Position numbers and translations under genes: made by a program. From NCBI RefSeq assembly GCF_028640845.1, contig NC_080540.1, forward strand, positions 135,684,420 through 135,748,419: a stretch of DNA of 64,000 nucleotides. The letters run 5' to 3'. The notes beneath the pieces were generated by a model. It ran no database searches. It had not been told where the DNA came from and saw only the letters and a program-made list of their open reading frames with translations. Below are positions 10,883-22,514 of this stretch, in pieces (positions within the stretch are counted from its first letter, which is position 1; each line of letters begins with the position of its first letter). The DNA is from Ahaetulla prasina. Lineage: Eukaryota; Chordata; Lepidosauria; Squamata; Colubridae.

Positions 10883-11596
10883 ATTACAAAATAGCTATCT
10901 TAAGACATGGAATGAAGTTAAAAAAAGATATGTTAAGATGGAAGAAATTACAACTGTCATTGCTGGGGAGAATTTTGTGATAAAAATGAACGTCTTGTCT
11001 AGAATGATGTTTTTGTTTCAGACAATAATGTTTTGACAACTGATGTGCTATTTAAACAGTGGCAGAAGGTTATATTTAAATTTGTGGGCCAGGGAAAAAA
11101 CACAAGTTAAATATAAGTTGTTACAAGATAGAAAAGAAAGAAGAGGATTGGGTTTACCTGATTTGAAATTATATTCTGCAGCTTATAGTCCGAAGTGTTT
11201 TATAGTCTGAAAAATATGGGTAGTTGTCAAAGGTTATTTTATTTACATTTATTAGAAAGAATTAAAGTAGACAAAAAGGTTGTGGTTTTGAATATTGTAA
11301 GAGTAAATTTGAAATAGAATTGTGTAAAAATGAATAGGTTAATTGCTAAAATGTATTTTATTGAATTTTGAAACAGAATAAAGAGATGGAACAATAAGAA
11401 AATATGTAGTTGAAAGGATTGAAATTTACACTATGTGACAACTTTAAAAATACTTTTCATCAAACAATTCCTGTTGATGTAGGTCATCACAGAAATATAC
11501 AGCATATAAAATCACTTACATTTATGTTGGAAATATGAACAACAAGAAGGGAATTTTTTTTCATGTTTGTTGAATATGTAAAAAAGCTAGAAAATT

Positions 11597-11889
11597 TTGG
11601 ATTCAAATATATACACTGATTCAGAATATCCCAAAGCACCTGAAGGCAGAACAAAAAGCCATGGGTGGAAACTAATCAAGGAGAGAAGCAACCTAGAACT
11701 AAGGAGAAATTTCCTGACAGTGAGAACAGTTAATAGTGGAATGACTTGCCTCCAGAAGTTCTGGGTGTTCAAACACTGGAGGTTTCTAAGAAGAGATTGG
11801 AGAACCATTCATCCCATAGGGTCTCCTGTTTGAGCAAGGGACTGGACTAGTAGACCTCCAAGGACTCTTTCAACTCTGATATTATATTA
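11597..11889 (+). mobile_element. CR1 LINE 3' end inserted in L1
   Basis: Translation gives 'LELRRNFLTVRTVNSG' in an open frame at 11597-11833, close to the end of CR1 ORF2. This is followed by the CR1 3' consensus feel: 'ggactggactagtagacctccaagg' type sequence (about 11838-11862), then a short atattatatta repeat. It falls between the L1 ORF2 segments 'KKLENFW' and 'KDILKRLI', so it inserted after the L1. Confidence 0.8.
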
Positions 11890-12312
11890 TTAAAAGATAT
11901 TTTAAAAAGATTAATATACAATTGAGGCCAGAGGGTTATTTTTGGGGGAGGGATCTGGGAAAAAGTTGGGGTGTTGTTTTTGTATAACTGTAGCAAATTA
12001 CTGTATGCACAAAAAATGGAATGACATTACCCACAATGAAGGAATTGATTTATGGTTTTGATGATAGTGTACAGAAAGACAGTTATGTTATAATCACAGA
12101 GTAAGATTCTAATTAAAAAATTATTATTGTAATTATAATTGCTGTAAAAAAGATCAGAAGCTACTTCTTTGCATCTTTCTTTGTTTTGTTTTTTGACTTT
12201 TTTCCCCTTGCACTTTTAGTTTTCTCTTTGATTTCTTTCTTTTTACATACTTTATATTAGTTTGTATTAGTCTTTATCTAGATTTTAAAAGAAATCTTCA
12301 ACAAAAAATAAC

Positions 12313-12654
12313 ATTTTTATATACACACATGATAAATAACCCTGGAATAACCTAAACTTGCATGTGCACATATCTTCTGCAGTAACGTGTCAGGATGTAT
12401 GATAAAATTGTTAGACACAAGATTTACAAAAACTCTGAATTACTGAATCTGACTGGAACATAAAAACTACAGCTGGTCTCTGCAATACGTTTTGCAAAAA
12501 AAAAAATTGCCTTAGGTTTTGGCACGGCACTTTTACATTAAATTGAAATAAAGACAAACGTTCTTCCAATAAATAATTAACTGACTGTATAGATTCCTGC
12601 TGATGTTAGTCACAGGCTGTGAACAACATCAGGTAACTCATAAGAATGGCTTGT
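12313..12654. other. Unique noncoding DNA
   Basis: AT-rich, nothing recognised between the end of the L1 and the next MITE. Confidence 0.5.
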
Positions 12655-12995
12655 GGCTTTTAGCATGACCACCGTACTTACATCCGATCCCTACACTTAT
12701 GACTATTGATTGCAGCATCCCCAAGGCCACGTGATCAAAATTCAGGTGCTTGGCAACCAGCATGTACTTACAACCCTTGGGTCATGTGACTACCATTTGC
12801 CTAGCCAGCTTCCATCAAGCAAATTCAATGGGGGAACCTTGATTAGCTTAATGGCTACCTGATTCATTTAACAATTACAGTGATTCACTTAACAACCATG
12901 GCAAAAGAGGTCATAAAATTGGATGCAATTCACTTAACAGCTACCTTGATTAGCAATGGAAATTCTGGTCCCATTTGTAATTTTAAGTCACTTAT
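12655..12995. mobile_element. TA-flanked MITE, family M (diverged ends)
   Basis: The internal landmarks of the family are in order ('cacttatgactattg', 'cacgtgatcaaaattcagg', 'cttggcaaccagcatg', 'cacttaacaaccatggc', 'ggaaattctggtccca'), but both terminal repeats are eroded. Boundaries are approximate. Confidence 0.8.
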
Positions 12996-13593
12996 ACATA
13001 ATAAAGGAGGGATAAAAATCTAATAAGGAAATAAAATGAGATCAGACCTAAGCATGCTTTTCATTAAAAGTACACCTTCCTTCCTTCCTTTCTTCCTGGA
13101 CCATTGCCATGTTTGCCCTTCCAACAGATGCTTATATATGGAAAATCTAGACATCAAGGATGCATTTTGTTTCTCTCAAGCTATGTATCCCTTCTGGTTT
13201 TAATAACATGCAATTGTGGAAAAGGTTAATATGTTTTTGGTTCAGCAGAAGGGCAGCTAATTAGCTAATGGCCTTACCAACCCCCTTCCCTCCAGTCCCA
13301 ATTTTGATTCCTTTCAACACCAACACATGTAAACTGATAGTTGCTATTGCGTGCTTCCCGAAGTCATTACATGACAATGAAAATTATCCAGAACAGGTGA
13401 AAAAGGCTTTCTTTTACTGAGTCATAAAGTCAGCTGGAAGAAGGGCAGCCATCCTTCCAACTATGCAGCAAGGAATATATAAAAGAGGCTTGGAGGTTTT
13501 AAGACCCCCCCTTTTTAAAATCCATTTTAGGAGGGATGGGGGCAAATACCCATTAGTGCTCTACTTTTCAGTTTTAAAAAGGGAGTGGGTACC
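12996..13593. other. Unique noncoding DNA
   Basis: Contains a short ccttccttcctttctt run at 13075. Nothing else recognised. Confidence 0.5.
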
Positions 13594-14213
13594 TGTTGTG
13601 ACCCAGGCCCAAGTAGGTAGTATTAGACACAATCAGTTCAAAAACAAACAGACTTTATTAGAACAGCTGAGTATTAACTCATTCTCAGCATAGTTCAAAC
13701 TAAATCAAAACAAATTCTTCATAACACAATTCTTCAGTCTTATCACCAACCTTGGTCTAATTAGGCAAACTGCCAAAGGCTTTTCTTGGCAAAAGTTCAA
13801 AAGCAGAAGACGCCAACAAGAAATAAATGCAGCAAGACAAAGAGCAAGTCTATCAACGTTGTTTTCCGACAAAGAGCCCAAACGCCGTTGCTAGACTTTT
13901 AAGCCTTATAGGAGTGGCCAATCATCTCTTGGCCCTACTCCCGAGTCCTCCTCTTTGCTTTAGCTGCTCTTGCCTTCTGGCAGCTCTTCTCATGCGTGCA
14001 CTAGGAATAGGCTCCTTCTGTTCACTACTGTCAGCTTCTGAAGGCTCCAGAGCCCGCACATCACTCTCCGATGGCCCTGGCCCCATCTCTGCCTCCAATG
14101 GAGAGCCCTCATCCAAGCCTTCCCCAGCCTTCAGGACTGGCCCATGTTCTTCCTCAGCCTCATCATTGTCCGACGCCGCTGCCAGCTCAGCAGGCTGCTG
14201 GCAAACCACAACA
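13594..14213 (-). mobile_element. Solo LTR (620 bp) with perfect 5-bp target-site duplication
   Basis: It starts tgttgtgaccc and ends aaaccacaaca, giving TG...CA termini. It is flanked by gtacc on both sides (13589-13593 and 14214-14218). The minus strand is the likely sense strand: a TATA-like ggcttaaaag near 13900, then an aataaagtctgtttg polyadenylation region near 13650, in U3-R-U5 order. The U3 half is GC-rich and open on the minus strand for about 100 codons (13922-14224). A 5-bp duplication fits many LTR retrotransposons and some ERVs. No internal region is present, so recombination between two LTRs probably removed it. Confidence 0.88.
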
Positions 14214-14218
14214 GTACC

Positions 14219-15468
14219 CCTCAAATATGAGTAAGATCTAATTTTAGGAACTTTATTCTATTGGGTGCTATTTATAATTACCAAGTTCTAACTTCCATCC
14301 CATGACAGAATAGGAAGACAGAATTGGAAAGGCCACTGAATCCAATCTTTTGCTATCGCACAAGTCTTTATTTCCAAGTGAGGACAAATCTAGATTCAAT
14401 TACTTCTTTCTTAGACCCACAAAATAAATGTTCTATATTTTCTTCTGCGGAGGAAAAAAAAAAGTATAGAACAAGAATACACACGGAACAAACTTCTCAG
14501 TAGAGGAATGTGAGAAACAACAGTGCAAAAACACATTAGATCTAATTGGTTTTCAGCTCAACAAGGAGCAGGGTGGAAGCCTCCCTGGGGCTAAACTTCT
14601 TTCCTTCCACACAAATTTCAATGATGACCAAAAAAATAAAATAAAAATTAACGTGCCTTAGAAGCCATGTGGAATGAAAATGCCATAACAATATCCATGC
14701 TATTTTATCTTATAAAGACACACAATATCAGTTCTGGCAAATTGGCATAAATCTGCACAGGATGACATGCCAGATTCTGATAAGCCAACTGTGAAGTACT
14801 CTTCTGGAATCAGATCCTCTATATGACTTCCGCCCCAAAGGTACAGCCACCTGCCACTCCAGCTGTGAAACAACCCAGGGAGAGTGAGTGGCATCACATT
14901 TACCATCTGATATACTTGGCAGATGTACTGCTAGTCTCAGCAACCGCAGGAAGTAAAAAGATAAAAGATGCTGGGAGGAAGAAGAAGGAAAAGAAGGTCA
15001 AGAAGTTCAGATGCTGGAGTATTGGTCAAGGGCTCAATTTCCATAAAGATAATTAGCTCTACTGTCCACTTGGAAGACACCTGCAGAACCTCAACCTACA
15101 GCTGAGGAGGAGTTGGATGTCAGAAGGTCAAGTCAGAGCTAGGCCAACAAGAGGCCTGGCACAGGAGACGACATAACAGTTACGATTTTGTTTCAGGTGC
15201 AGCTTTTATAGCAGGTCTGTTTCAACAGCTTCAGCATTCAATCCAAGGCCCTTGTCTTAATGGGCCAGACCCCTCAACCCTGAAGCAAGTCATGGGATTA
15301 AGGGATGGAGACACCTACCACAATTCCATTTTACTTACAGACAAGTGTTTCCCAAGTGCAGAATCAGAATGGTTTGCTCAAGCAGGATGGAATTTACTGT
15401 AAGCAAAAGCCTCTGTTGCTGTGGAAACTATTAAAAATAGATTCTCCCATGTTCCCTCACTCTCATCA
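14219..15468. other. Unique noncoding DNA
   Basis: No recognisable family. Overlapping frames of 68-77 codons at 14700-15056 on both strands have no domain features. Confidence 0.5.
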
Positions 15469-15581
15469 GAGAGAGAGAGAGAGAGGGAGGGAGGGAGGGA
15501 GGGAGAGGGAGGGAGGGAGAGGGAGAGGGAGAGAGAAGGGGAGGGGAGAGAGAGAGAAAGAGAGAGAGAAAGAGAGAGAAT
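15469..15581. repeat. (GA)n/(GGGA)n purine microsatellite
   Basis: Uninterrupted purine-rich tract of gaga and gggaggga blocks. Two overlapping open frames read through it as Arg-Glu-Gly repeats and are artefacts. Confidence 0.93.
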
Positions 15582-16243
15582 GATACAGCTGGGTTCCTTC
15601 GCTCTACATTTTTATTGCATTTTAATTATGAATAATTTCCACCCTTGCATAGGAAGATGGATTTCTGAAAAAGCACCAAAAGGTGGGGGGGAAACCACAA
15701 CCACTTTCTAAACACAGGCCCTTCAGGATACATATCAATATGCAAACAGAAGTCAGCATGCATTTCAGAATGTTTATGCCACAGGGTAAGCACAATAACA
15801 AATCACTCTAGATTAACTCTTTCCATGCCAACAACCTGAACCTTGTAAGAACAGTAATTATGGTTCCAGGAGAGAGATCGGTGGGATGGGAGTTAAGGGC
15901 TTCTGTGGTTCTACAGCTATCATAAGGCAATTATGATTTTCGGCATTAGCAATCTACAGTATATACGACTAAAACTCTGGTCATGGCCTTTAACCGCACA
16001 AAACGGTGCATCACAGGGCAACGGTTTGGAACCAAAATACATCAAATGGGTTAACTTACGGAACGTATCCAAAATCTGGGACCTATGATTCCCCAGGGAA
16101 TGAAATTTAGGAAAGCTGTGACTGTGCTGCTGCTGGAACTGCTCCTGTGATCACATGAACTTCATTTTCAACATTCTGTGACTGTTTTCCAGTCTTGCAA
16201 TCTCTTGCTCCCTTCCCCATCTAGCAGCATTCCTGCCTGCTGG
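15582..16243. other. Unique noncoding DNA
   Basis: Nothing recognised. Confidence 0.5.
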
Positions 16244-16380
16244 GGAAGGAAGGAAGGAAGGAAGGAAGGAAGGAAGGAAGGAAGGAAGGAAGGAAGGAAG
16301 GAAGGAAGGAAGGAAGGAAGGAAGGAAGGAAGGAAGGAAGGAAGGAAGGAAGGAAGGAAGGAAGGAAGGAAGGAAGGAAG
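16244..16380. repeat. (GGAA)n microsatellite, about 34 uninterrupted units
   Basis: Pure tandem ggaa over about 137 bases with no visible interruption. The open frames here, (KEGR)n on plus and (LPSF)n on minus, are consequences of the tetramer. No SINE or LINE tail adjoins it. Tandem GGAA is also the core recognition motif of ETS-family factors; whether it is used is unknown. Confidence 0.97.
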
Positions 16381-17659
16381 TTTTCTAATGCTCTCTGCCA
16401 AATTCCCACACAGGATCTCAATGGGGAAGCCATCAGGAAATTAGAAGTTGCTCCCACTCCCACTGCTTTTTGGCCTGTCCTTGGTCACTCCGTTTCTCTT
16501 TAACTAAGGAAATATCTCTGAAACGATGACCTAATAGGTCACAGGATATCTAGTATTTTCTATTTGTATACTTTCCAGACAGAGCAAGTAGACAGGATTA
16601 TACAAGTCCATTAGCCAAGTTCATAATGTTCAGTGCTTGAAGAGAAGAAAAAATTAATGGAGTTCTAAGGTCTCAGCTGTGGCAGTGCCCAATTCAATGA
16701 CCTGAAAATCTGTCATCAATTGCTCATGTCAGACCATAATTCTGACATATTACTTCATGCTGTCTTTGAAATCAAATACATGGACATCTATGAAACTTTA
16801 GGATAGTTGTAACAATACAGGTGCAAAGCCAGCTCTGTATCCTCATTAAGGCATTGGTTGGTTTAACAGGTCCTTCCCGTAAGACTGCAGTAAGTTCCAG
16901 ACATCACAGCCACAAATCAAAGAAGCAATCTGCTCCATGTGTCATCTTCAGCAGTTCCAGACATTTTGAATACACCAAGTGTGAAGATACCGCCTGGTCT
17001 CTCTAGCCAAGAACCATTAAATGAATGTTCTCTTTATGAATCGTATTAATCTTCTCTCAGGCAAAGCTATCATAATATTGACCAGCAATGTTCATTCAAC
17101 TCGGTTATGTCGATCATGATGATCATTCTGTCTAACCTCCTGCAAATACAGAGCACAAGATTTATACTGCAATTAAGGCATTTCTTTCCCAAGGAGTCAG
17201 AAAGCGGCTGCCACTCCCAGTTGCTATGCTAATTTTACTACTTCTCACAAAGGTGGTCAGATAATTGCTCACTACCACAGATTTGATTTTCTGTCTACCA
17301 AATTCTTGTTTTCTCACATAAGCCAAGCAGCCTCGCTACAAGAGTTGAGTAGAGAACTTATTTATTTATTTAATCAAATATGGCCATCCATCTCAGTAAG
17401 TGATTCTGGGTGGTGAACAATGTTAAAATAAAATTAAAACCATTATAACCCACAATACAAGATTAAAATAGAATACTGCAGAAAGAAAAGCACTACTACT
17501 ATTATTTTTGAAAGCAGTCTGGTATTTAATTAACATTATCTATCTATAGCCCAAAAAAGTTATAGTGTTTTAATTATGGATGAAAATGTGTTGGTTGTCA
17601 TAAGATTTTGAGAAGCAAGAATAGGCTGAAGTAGAGCCCAACCAAGAGGCAGTTGCTGA
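16381..17659. other. Unique noncoding DNA
   Basis: Nothing recognised beyond a short tttattta run near 17361. Confidence 0.5.
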
Positions 17660-18200
17660 TTGTTCATTGTGTTCTCTATTCACACCAGTTTTATCTCTAG
17701 AGAGAAATGCACTGCTTGAGAAGGGGCAGGTTAGCGATTTGGGGGTCATTCTAAATTCTTGGCTCCTGCTTAAGCAGCAAGCAGAAGCCATGGTTGGAGA
17801 GACCTCTGCTGGTGTACCAAATACGGCTTTACCTGGTGCAGGGGACTAGATATAGTCACCTCATTAACACCATCAGACTACTACAATGTGTTTCTCATTA
17901 ATATTGTGTATCTTTCATTAATCGCTAGTTGGTTTCCAGGTACAATTGAACCTTTTTTAACCTATAAAGCCATTTATGGCTTGGCACTTGGGTGCTTGCA
18001 AGACCGCCAACTCTAAACTTAAATGGCCCAACCTGCCAGATTATCTAGAGAGAGGCTCCACCTAACCAGCCCCAGACTTCTCTGCTGTGAAGGGAGTAAA
18101 GTCAGGAGCTTCAGACTAGCTCCTTCCTGAAGGCTTTCAAAAGCATTTTAAGCACTGAGCTTTTTTATAGAAGGTTCCAGCTAAGGTGATGACTTTTTTT
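17660..18200 (+). mobile_element. Decayed CR1/L3-class LINE fragment
   Basis: The plus-strand translation has 'DLGVILNSWLLLKQQ' near 17740, resembling the conserved 'LGV..D..L....' segment downstream of the reverse transcriptase core. It continues with shifted pieces ('YKAIYGL'-like near 17960, 'ERLHLTSPRLL'-like near 18050). Frameshifts and stops are frequent. Boundaries are approximate. Confidence 0.6.
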
Positions 18201-18274
18201 TTGTATCTATTTTTTTTAATGTTGCTGATATGGTTTATTGGCTTTATTTGAATTATTGAGTCTATCATTTGCAC

Positions 18275-18828
18275 CTCTATAACTGTCTGGTTCGGTTCTG
18301 CAACCCAACAAGAAAGACACAGACTTCAGAGGATAATTAGAACTGCAGAAAAAATAATTGCTACCAACCTGCCTTCCATTGAGGACCTGTATACTGCATG
18401 AATCAAGAAGAGGGCCATGAAAATATTTACAGATCCCTCACATCCAGGACAAAAACTGTTTCAACTCCTACCCTCAAAATGACGCTATAGAGCACTGCAC
18501 ACCAGAACAACTAGACACAAGAACAGTTTTTTCTCGAAGGCCATCACTCTGCTAAACAAATAATTCCCTCAACACTGTCAAACTATTTACTAAATCTGCA
18601 TAACTATTAATCTTCTCATCGTTCCCATCACCAATCTCTTTCCATCTATGACTGTATGATTGTAACTTTGTTGCTGGCAATCCTTATGATTTATATTGAT
18701 ATATTGACCATCATTTGTGTTGTAAATGTTGTACCTTGATGAATGTTATCTTTTCTTTTATGTACACTGAGAGCATATGCACCAAGACAAATTCCTTGTG
18801 TGTCCAATCACACTTGGCCAATAAAAAA
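18275..18828 (+). mobile_element. CR1/L3-type LINE 3' end that runs into an AATAG-type microsatellite
   Basis: Translation from about 18285 reads 'TVWFGSATQQERHRLQRII', then 'AEKIIATNLPSIEDLY', 'KIFTDPSHPGQKLFQLLP', 'RYRALHTRTTRHKNSFFS', with stops. This is the C-terminal block of a vertebrate CR1/L2-superclade ORF2. The 3' UTR ends with 'cacttggccaataaaaaatt' and leads directly into (ctatt)n. A second copy of this end is inverted at 38517-38640. Castoe and colleagues described snake CR1/L3 elements (Snake1) that seed AATAG microsatellites; this copy fits that description. Confidence 0.85.
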
Positions 18829-18903
18829 TTCTATTCTATTCTATTCTATTCTATTCTATTCTATTCTATTCTATTCTATTCTATTCTATTCTATTCTATT
18901 CTA
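18829..18903. repeat. (TTCTA)n = (AATAG)n microsatellite at a LINE 3' end
   Basis: About 15 tandem copies of a five-base unit, perfect by eye. Two overlapping open frames here are artefacts of the repeat. Confidence 0.96.
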
Positions 18904-20344
18904 TGCATTTTATAAGCTTGATATTTAATCTTTGATGTTTTAATTAACCCTTTCATACCATGCAATAGTCTGCAATAGTCTATATTTTTTTTTTATAACA
19001 TCAGATATTTTCACCTTGCTTTGCTAGACAGAGAACAATCTAACTGATCTTTGAAGTCTTCAGGTGCTATTGCTAACTATCCAAGAAGGACCCTGTTTTC
19101 TTCCAAATGTATGACTACAGTACCTGAAAAAGTCTTCTAGAGTTTCTGCACACTTCAGTTTATTTTTAATTCCAAAGAGAATAACGAGGAAGGGTAACTC
19201 CTCTGTTGCAAGCACAATACAATGGAATGAAATAGTGAAGAGCAGCTTATCAGCACATGTATGATAAGAGCTGTTTCTAGGACTGTAGTTATTTATAGTG
19301 GAAAAATTTACTCATAGTATTTCTATGTCCAAGCAAGCACAATCACTCTTGATAGATCTTTTTCTTGAAGAAAAAAGTGAAGCTGGTTATGTACAAACCT
19401 TCCCCTATTTGCAAAGAGGTAAGAAATATGCAAGATATGTTAAGGGCAAATGAGGTTGCTTGACAGGAAACTTCAGTACTCCTTGTTACAACTGGATTTA
19501 ATGCCCAGCTATTTTTTTTAAACTAAGATTCAGCCACACAAACATAACCTGTAATATTTGGATTAAATGTATATAATTACATCTGCATGCATTTGAGGAC
19601 AACCCAGTCAAGGTTGTTGTGTGTGTATTACAACACACACTGATCTTAATTCTACTGGGGTGCAGATGCATCCCAAATACCAGGTACAAAAGGAATTACT
19701 GCCAATTTCCCTTTCTTGTCTCTTCTGTTCTTGCGGTTATTCTTCGGTTCCACTCTTCTTGCTGTTTGTATCTTTGTGTTTTTAGGCATATGCCGCCATT
19801 AATGGCACTTCTGTCATTTCATCTGCTGGCAGAGATTATGCTATCAGGGGAACTCTCTCCATGTCAGAGCTGAGATTTCCAGCCTTAAATCACCAATGGG
19901 GAAAGTCAAGCTGCTGTAGAGGGAAAACTTGGAAGACGTCAACTTTCTGCTCATTGGGTTGTATAATGACGCCTCTGGCAATTGCAATCCAGGGGTGGAC
20001 CCCAGAAACATCTGCTGTGGACTGATATATTGCTCTGTGTACAGGTGATGGAATGGATGGCATGATGTGAAATCAAGTCTTAAAATATAGCTGAACAGGT
20101 TTACTACATTCACAGTACATTTTACTGACTTACTGTAAAAACCGAAGGAAAATAAAAAGGTGTTACATAAAAGAAAAAAGGATGGATGACGTTCTTAGGA
20201 TGTTTGATACAAGCTGTTGAAGGAAAGAGGTCAGCTTCTCATATTGGCAGTCTAAGGTTCCTTGCTGTTAGTTTAAAATGCCAGCCACAAAGATGAGGTT
20301 TTGCAAAGTGGAAACACTATGGAAACACATTATTGAACAATCCA
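18904..20344. other. Unique noncoding DNA
   Basis: Nothing recognised. Open frames at 19498-19689, 19619-19873 and 19844-20113 overlap on opposite strands with no features supporting any of them. Confidence 0.5.
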
Positions 20345-21070
20345 AAGATACTAAATCTACCATGAGAACCAGAACAGTGCAGGATCAGACCAAAGGCCTA
20401 TCTAGTCCAGCATATTAGCTTCCCCCGTATCAGAGGCCTCTGGGAAGTCCCATAAAAACACATTAGCACCCTCTCATCCATGTTTCCAGTAACTGACACT
20501 AAAAGGAACATTGTCTCCAGTATTAAAGGCCATAGGTAGCCGTTGTATTGTCTTCTTATAGCTTCATTTCCTATGAAATTGTTTAATTACCTTTTAAAGT
20601 CATAGAGGTTGGTGCTATCTTGTGGTAGCAAATGCCTTTGTTTAATTATGCACTATGTAAAGTATTTCCATTGTATTCTTCTGCCATTTAATTTCATCAG
20701 ATGACCTGAAAGGCCTGGTATATCTTTTCTAACAACTTCTACTCTATATTCTATATAACAGGTGATTCTAGCCCTTTAAATCACTTTCACTGCTATTTTT
20801 TTTAATCTTTTAAAGCACCGTAATATCCTTTTTGAATTGCAGTCATCAGAATTGCACATAATATTCCAATTGTGGTCACAGCATGCCCTTTTATAGCAGC
20901 AACACACTGGGCTGACACTTTCATCAAGCTATGCACCACAACACCAAGCTTCCTTTCCAGCTAGTTAATGCTAGCTCAGATATTACTCTCCATTTGCATA
21001 TGGATTTGCTATTTTAGTCCCCATTCCCAATCTGCAGAAATTCTTCTGGAGTTCCTTGTATGCCCTTTTT
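20345..21070. repeat. Old amniote-type interspersed repeat, probably the antisense 5' part of a CR1 LINE
   Basis: Contains the recurrent landmark order 'ggatcagaccaaaggcctat', 'tctagtccagca', 'ggcctctgggaagtccc', then 'ccttttaaagtcatagaggtt', 'ggtgctatcttgtgg' and 'attccaattgtggtcaca'. I recognise this order from reptile and bird interspersed repeats. Assignment to CR1 is from memory and uncertain. Heavily diverged, with no coding capacity. Confidence 0.5.
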
Positions 21071-21280
21071 ACTTATCTCTTATTCCAGTTATTACCAACT
21101 AAACAACCCATGCCCCATTGGGTCAACATTTCAGACATATTTTCCTACTTAAGTAGAGAAATATAATGGCTACCGGAGATCAAAAAAGCAATGGAAGCAG
21201 GAGGACATCAAACTTCCTGTAGCCTTTCCCATTGAGTTTCCTTGTGGGAAGCTGGCAAAGACCAATGGAAACCTTCCTTC

Positions 21281-21304
21281 CTTCCTCCCTCCCTCCCTCC
21301 CTCC
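21281..21304. repeat. Short (CTTC)n(CCTC)n tract
   Basis: Direct reading: ccttcctt then cctccctc units, located just upstream of a SINE. Confidence 0.85.
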
Positions 21305-21338
21305 ATTCCTGCTGGCTTTCCAATTATTATTATTTTTT

Positions 21339-21592
21339 TAATTTACATTTATATCCCGCCCTTCTCCGAAGACTCAGGGCGGCTTACAATGTATAAGGCA
21401 ATAGTCTCATTCTATTTGTATATTTACAAAGTCAACTTATTGCCCCCCCAACAATCTGGGTCCTCATTTTACCTACCTTATAAAGGATGGAAGGCTGAGT
21501 CAACCTCGGGCCGGGCTTGAACCTGCAGTAATTGCAGGCTACTGTGTTCTAATAACAGGCTTCTTACCAGCCTGAGCTATTACGGCCCTTAA
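21339..21592 (-). mobile_element. tRNA-derived SINE, family A
   Basis: Inverted copy. It begins at the left with the hairpin tail (cccgcccttctccgaagac, then gggcgg) and ends with the tRNA-like head (gaacctgcagtaattgcagg, 'cctgagctatt'). The body 'gtcctcattttacctacctt' matches the copy at 985-1243. The 92-codon frame at 21242-21520 is a repeat artefact. Confidence 0.88.
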
Positions 21593-22150
21593 CTTTGCTT
21601 GTGAGAAGCTTGCAGAGACAAAGTCCGCAGAGAAGCCACCAGGAAGTTACAAATCAAATGCCAGGAGTCAGGTAAGTGGCTGCTGCCAGGTTCTGGGAGG
21701 GAGCAAAGGATTGCCAAAGTGGCTGGGAAACTGTCATAGAATATTGAAAATTAGAATCTCACGACATCAGCAGCAACCAGGCAATGCTGAAGCAGCCACA
21801 ATTTCCCCAATTTTCATTCCCTCAGGAGTAATGAGTCTTGGAATTCTTAAATTAGCCTATTTGAGGTACCTTCATTGGCTATGTTTTGCCCTATGATGCA
21901 TCTTTTCACCCAGTTAAAGGTTACAGACACAAGAGTTTTAGCAGATAGATTTTTTAAACAGCATTAATATAATATCTTTTTGAGGAAGCCCTTTATGTTT
22001 GCTAGGCATGTCCATTTACTTCTGTTCTTTGTTCTCTGCCTTCTGTGTTTTACGTTTGTTTGTTTGTTTGTTTCTACCAGTTAGAAATTTGTAACAGAAC
22101 CTCTTTACTGTGTCTTCTCATAAATTTTTGATGAGGGATTTTGTCTATAG
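21593..22150. other. Unique noncoding DNA with a short (TTTG)n run
   Basis: The (tttg)n run is at about 22053-22072. Nothing else recognised. Confidence 0.5.
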
Positions 22151-22514
22151 CAGTGTCAGCGAACCTATGGCATGCATCCTGGAAGCGGCACGCAAAACCA
22201 TCTCGCGAAGAATGCGCGGCCTCGCTGGCTCCTATTCCGTATTCCTGTGATCAGCTGGCCGTCGCGCGAGCAGGAGCGGTGGAACCCAGAAGAGCAGCGT
22301 TCCAGCACACATGTGCAGGCCAGCACCCAACCTTCTGGGTTGATGTTGCGTGCACGCGCGATGGCCAGCTGTTCATCAGGTGTGCTTCCATGCCGCTTTT
22401 CCGGGTATCGGCGCTCCCATGCATGCAAAGGCCAGCGGGGCCACGCATACCTTGCGGGATGGTTTCGTGTGCCACTTCCGGCATACAGGCCGGCACACGG
22501 GCACGCCATCACGG
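22151..22514. mobile_element. GC-rich, near-palindromic nonautonomous hAT element (364 bp)
   Basis: It starts cagtgtcagcgaacctatgg and ends with an inverse-type gccatcacgg. Flanks gtctatag (22143-22150) and gtctttag (22515-22522) match at 7 of 8 bases, the hAT duplication length. The two halves are imperfect inverses of each other (for example 'ggcatgcatcctggaagcgg' near 22170 and 'gccacttccggcatacaggc' near 22470), so both strands yield similar open frames of 80-140 codons; these are not genes. 'GGCGAACCTATGGCACGC'-type ends are known from hAT MITEs. Many CpG remain, unlike the surrounding DNA. Confidence 0.85.

Larger units (their letters stand above)
9798..12312 (+). mobile_element. L1 LINE remnant: C-terminal ORF2 and 3' UTR, interrupted by three later insertions
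   Basis: Translated in pieces, the plus strand gives L1 ORF2 landmarks in order: a 'LKINKQKTKM' and 'VKYL' stretch in the reverse transcriptase (9950-10060); 'SYLKTWNEVKKRY' and 'IKMNVLSRMMFLFQTIM' (10890-11035); 'FKQWQKVIFKFVGQGK' and 'RRGLGLPDLKLYSAAY' (11055-11190); a C-terminal region ending 'KKLENFW' (about 11545-11600); and 'LLYAQKWNDI' (about 11990-12030). The 3' UTR ends near 12310 with a T-rich tract and aaaagaaatcttcaacaaa. Frames shift and stops are frequent, so it is dead. It is interrupted at 10094-10882 and 11597-11889. Confidence 0.85.
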
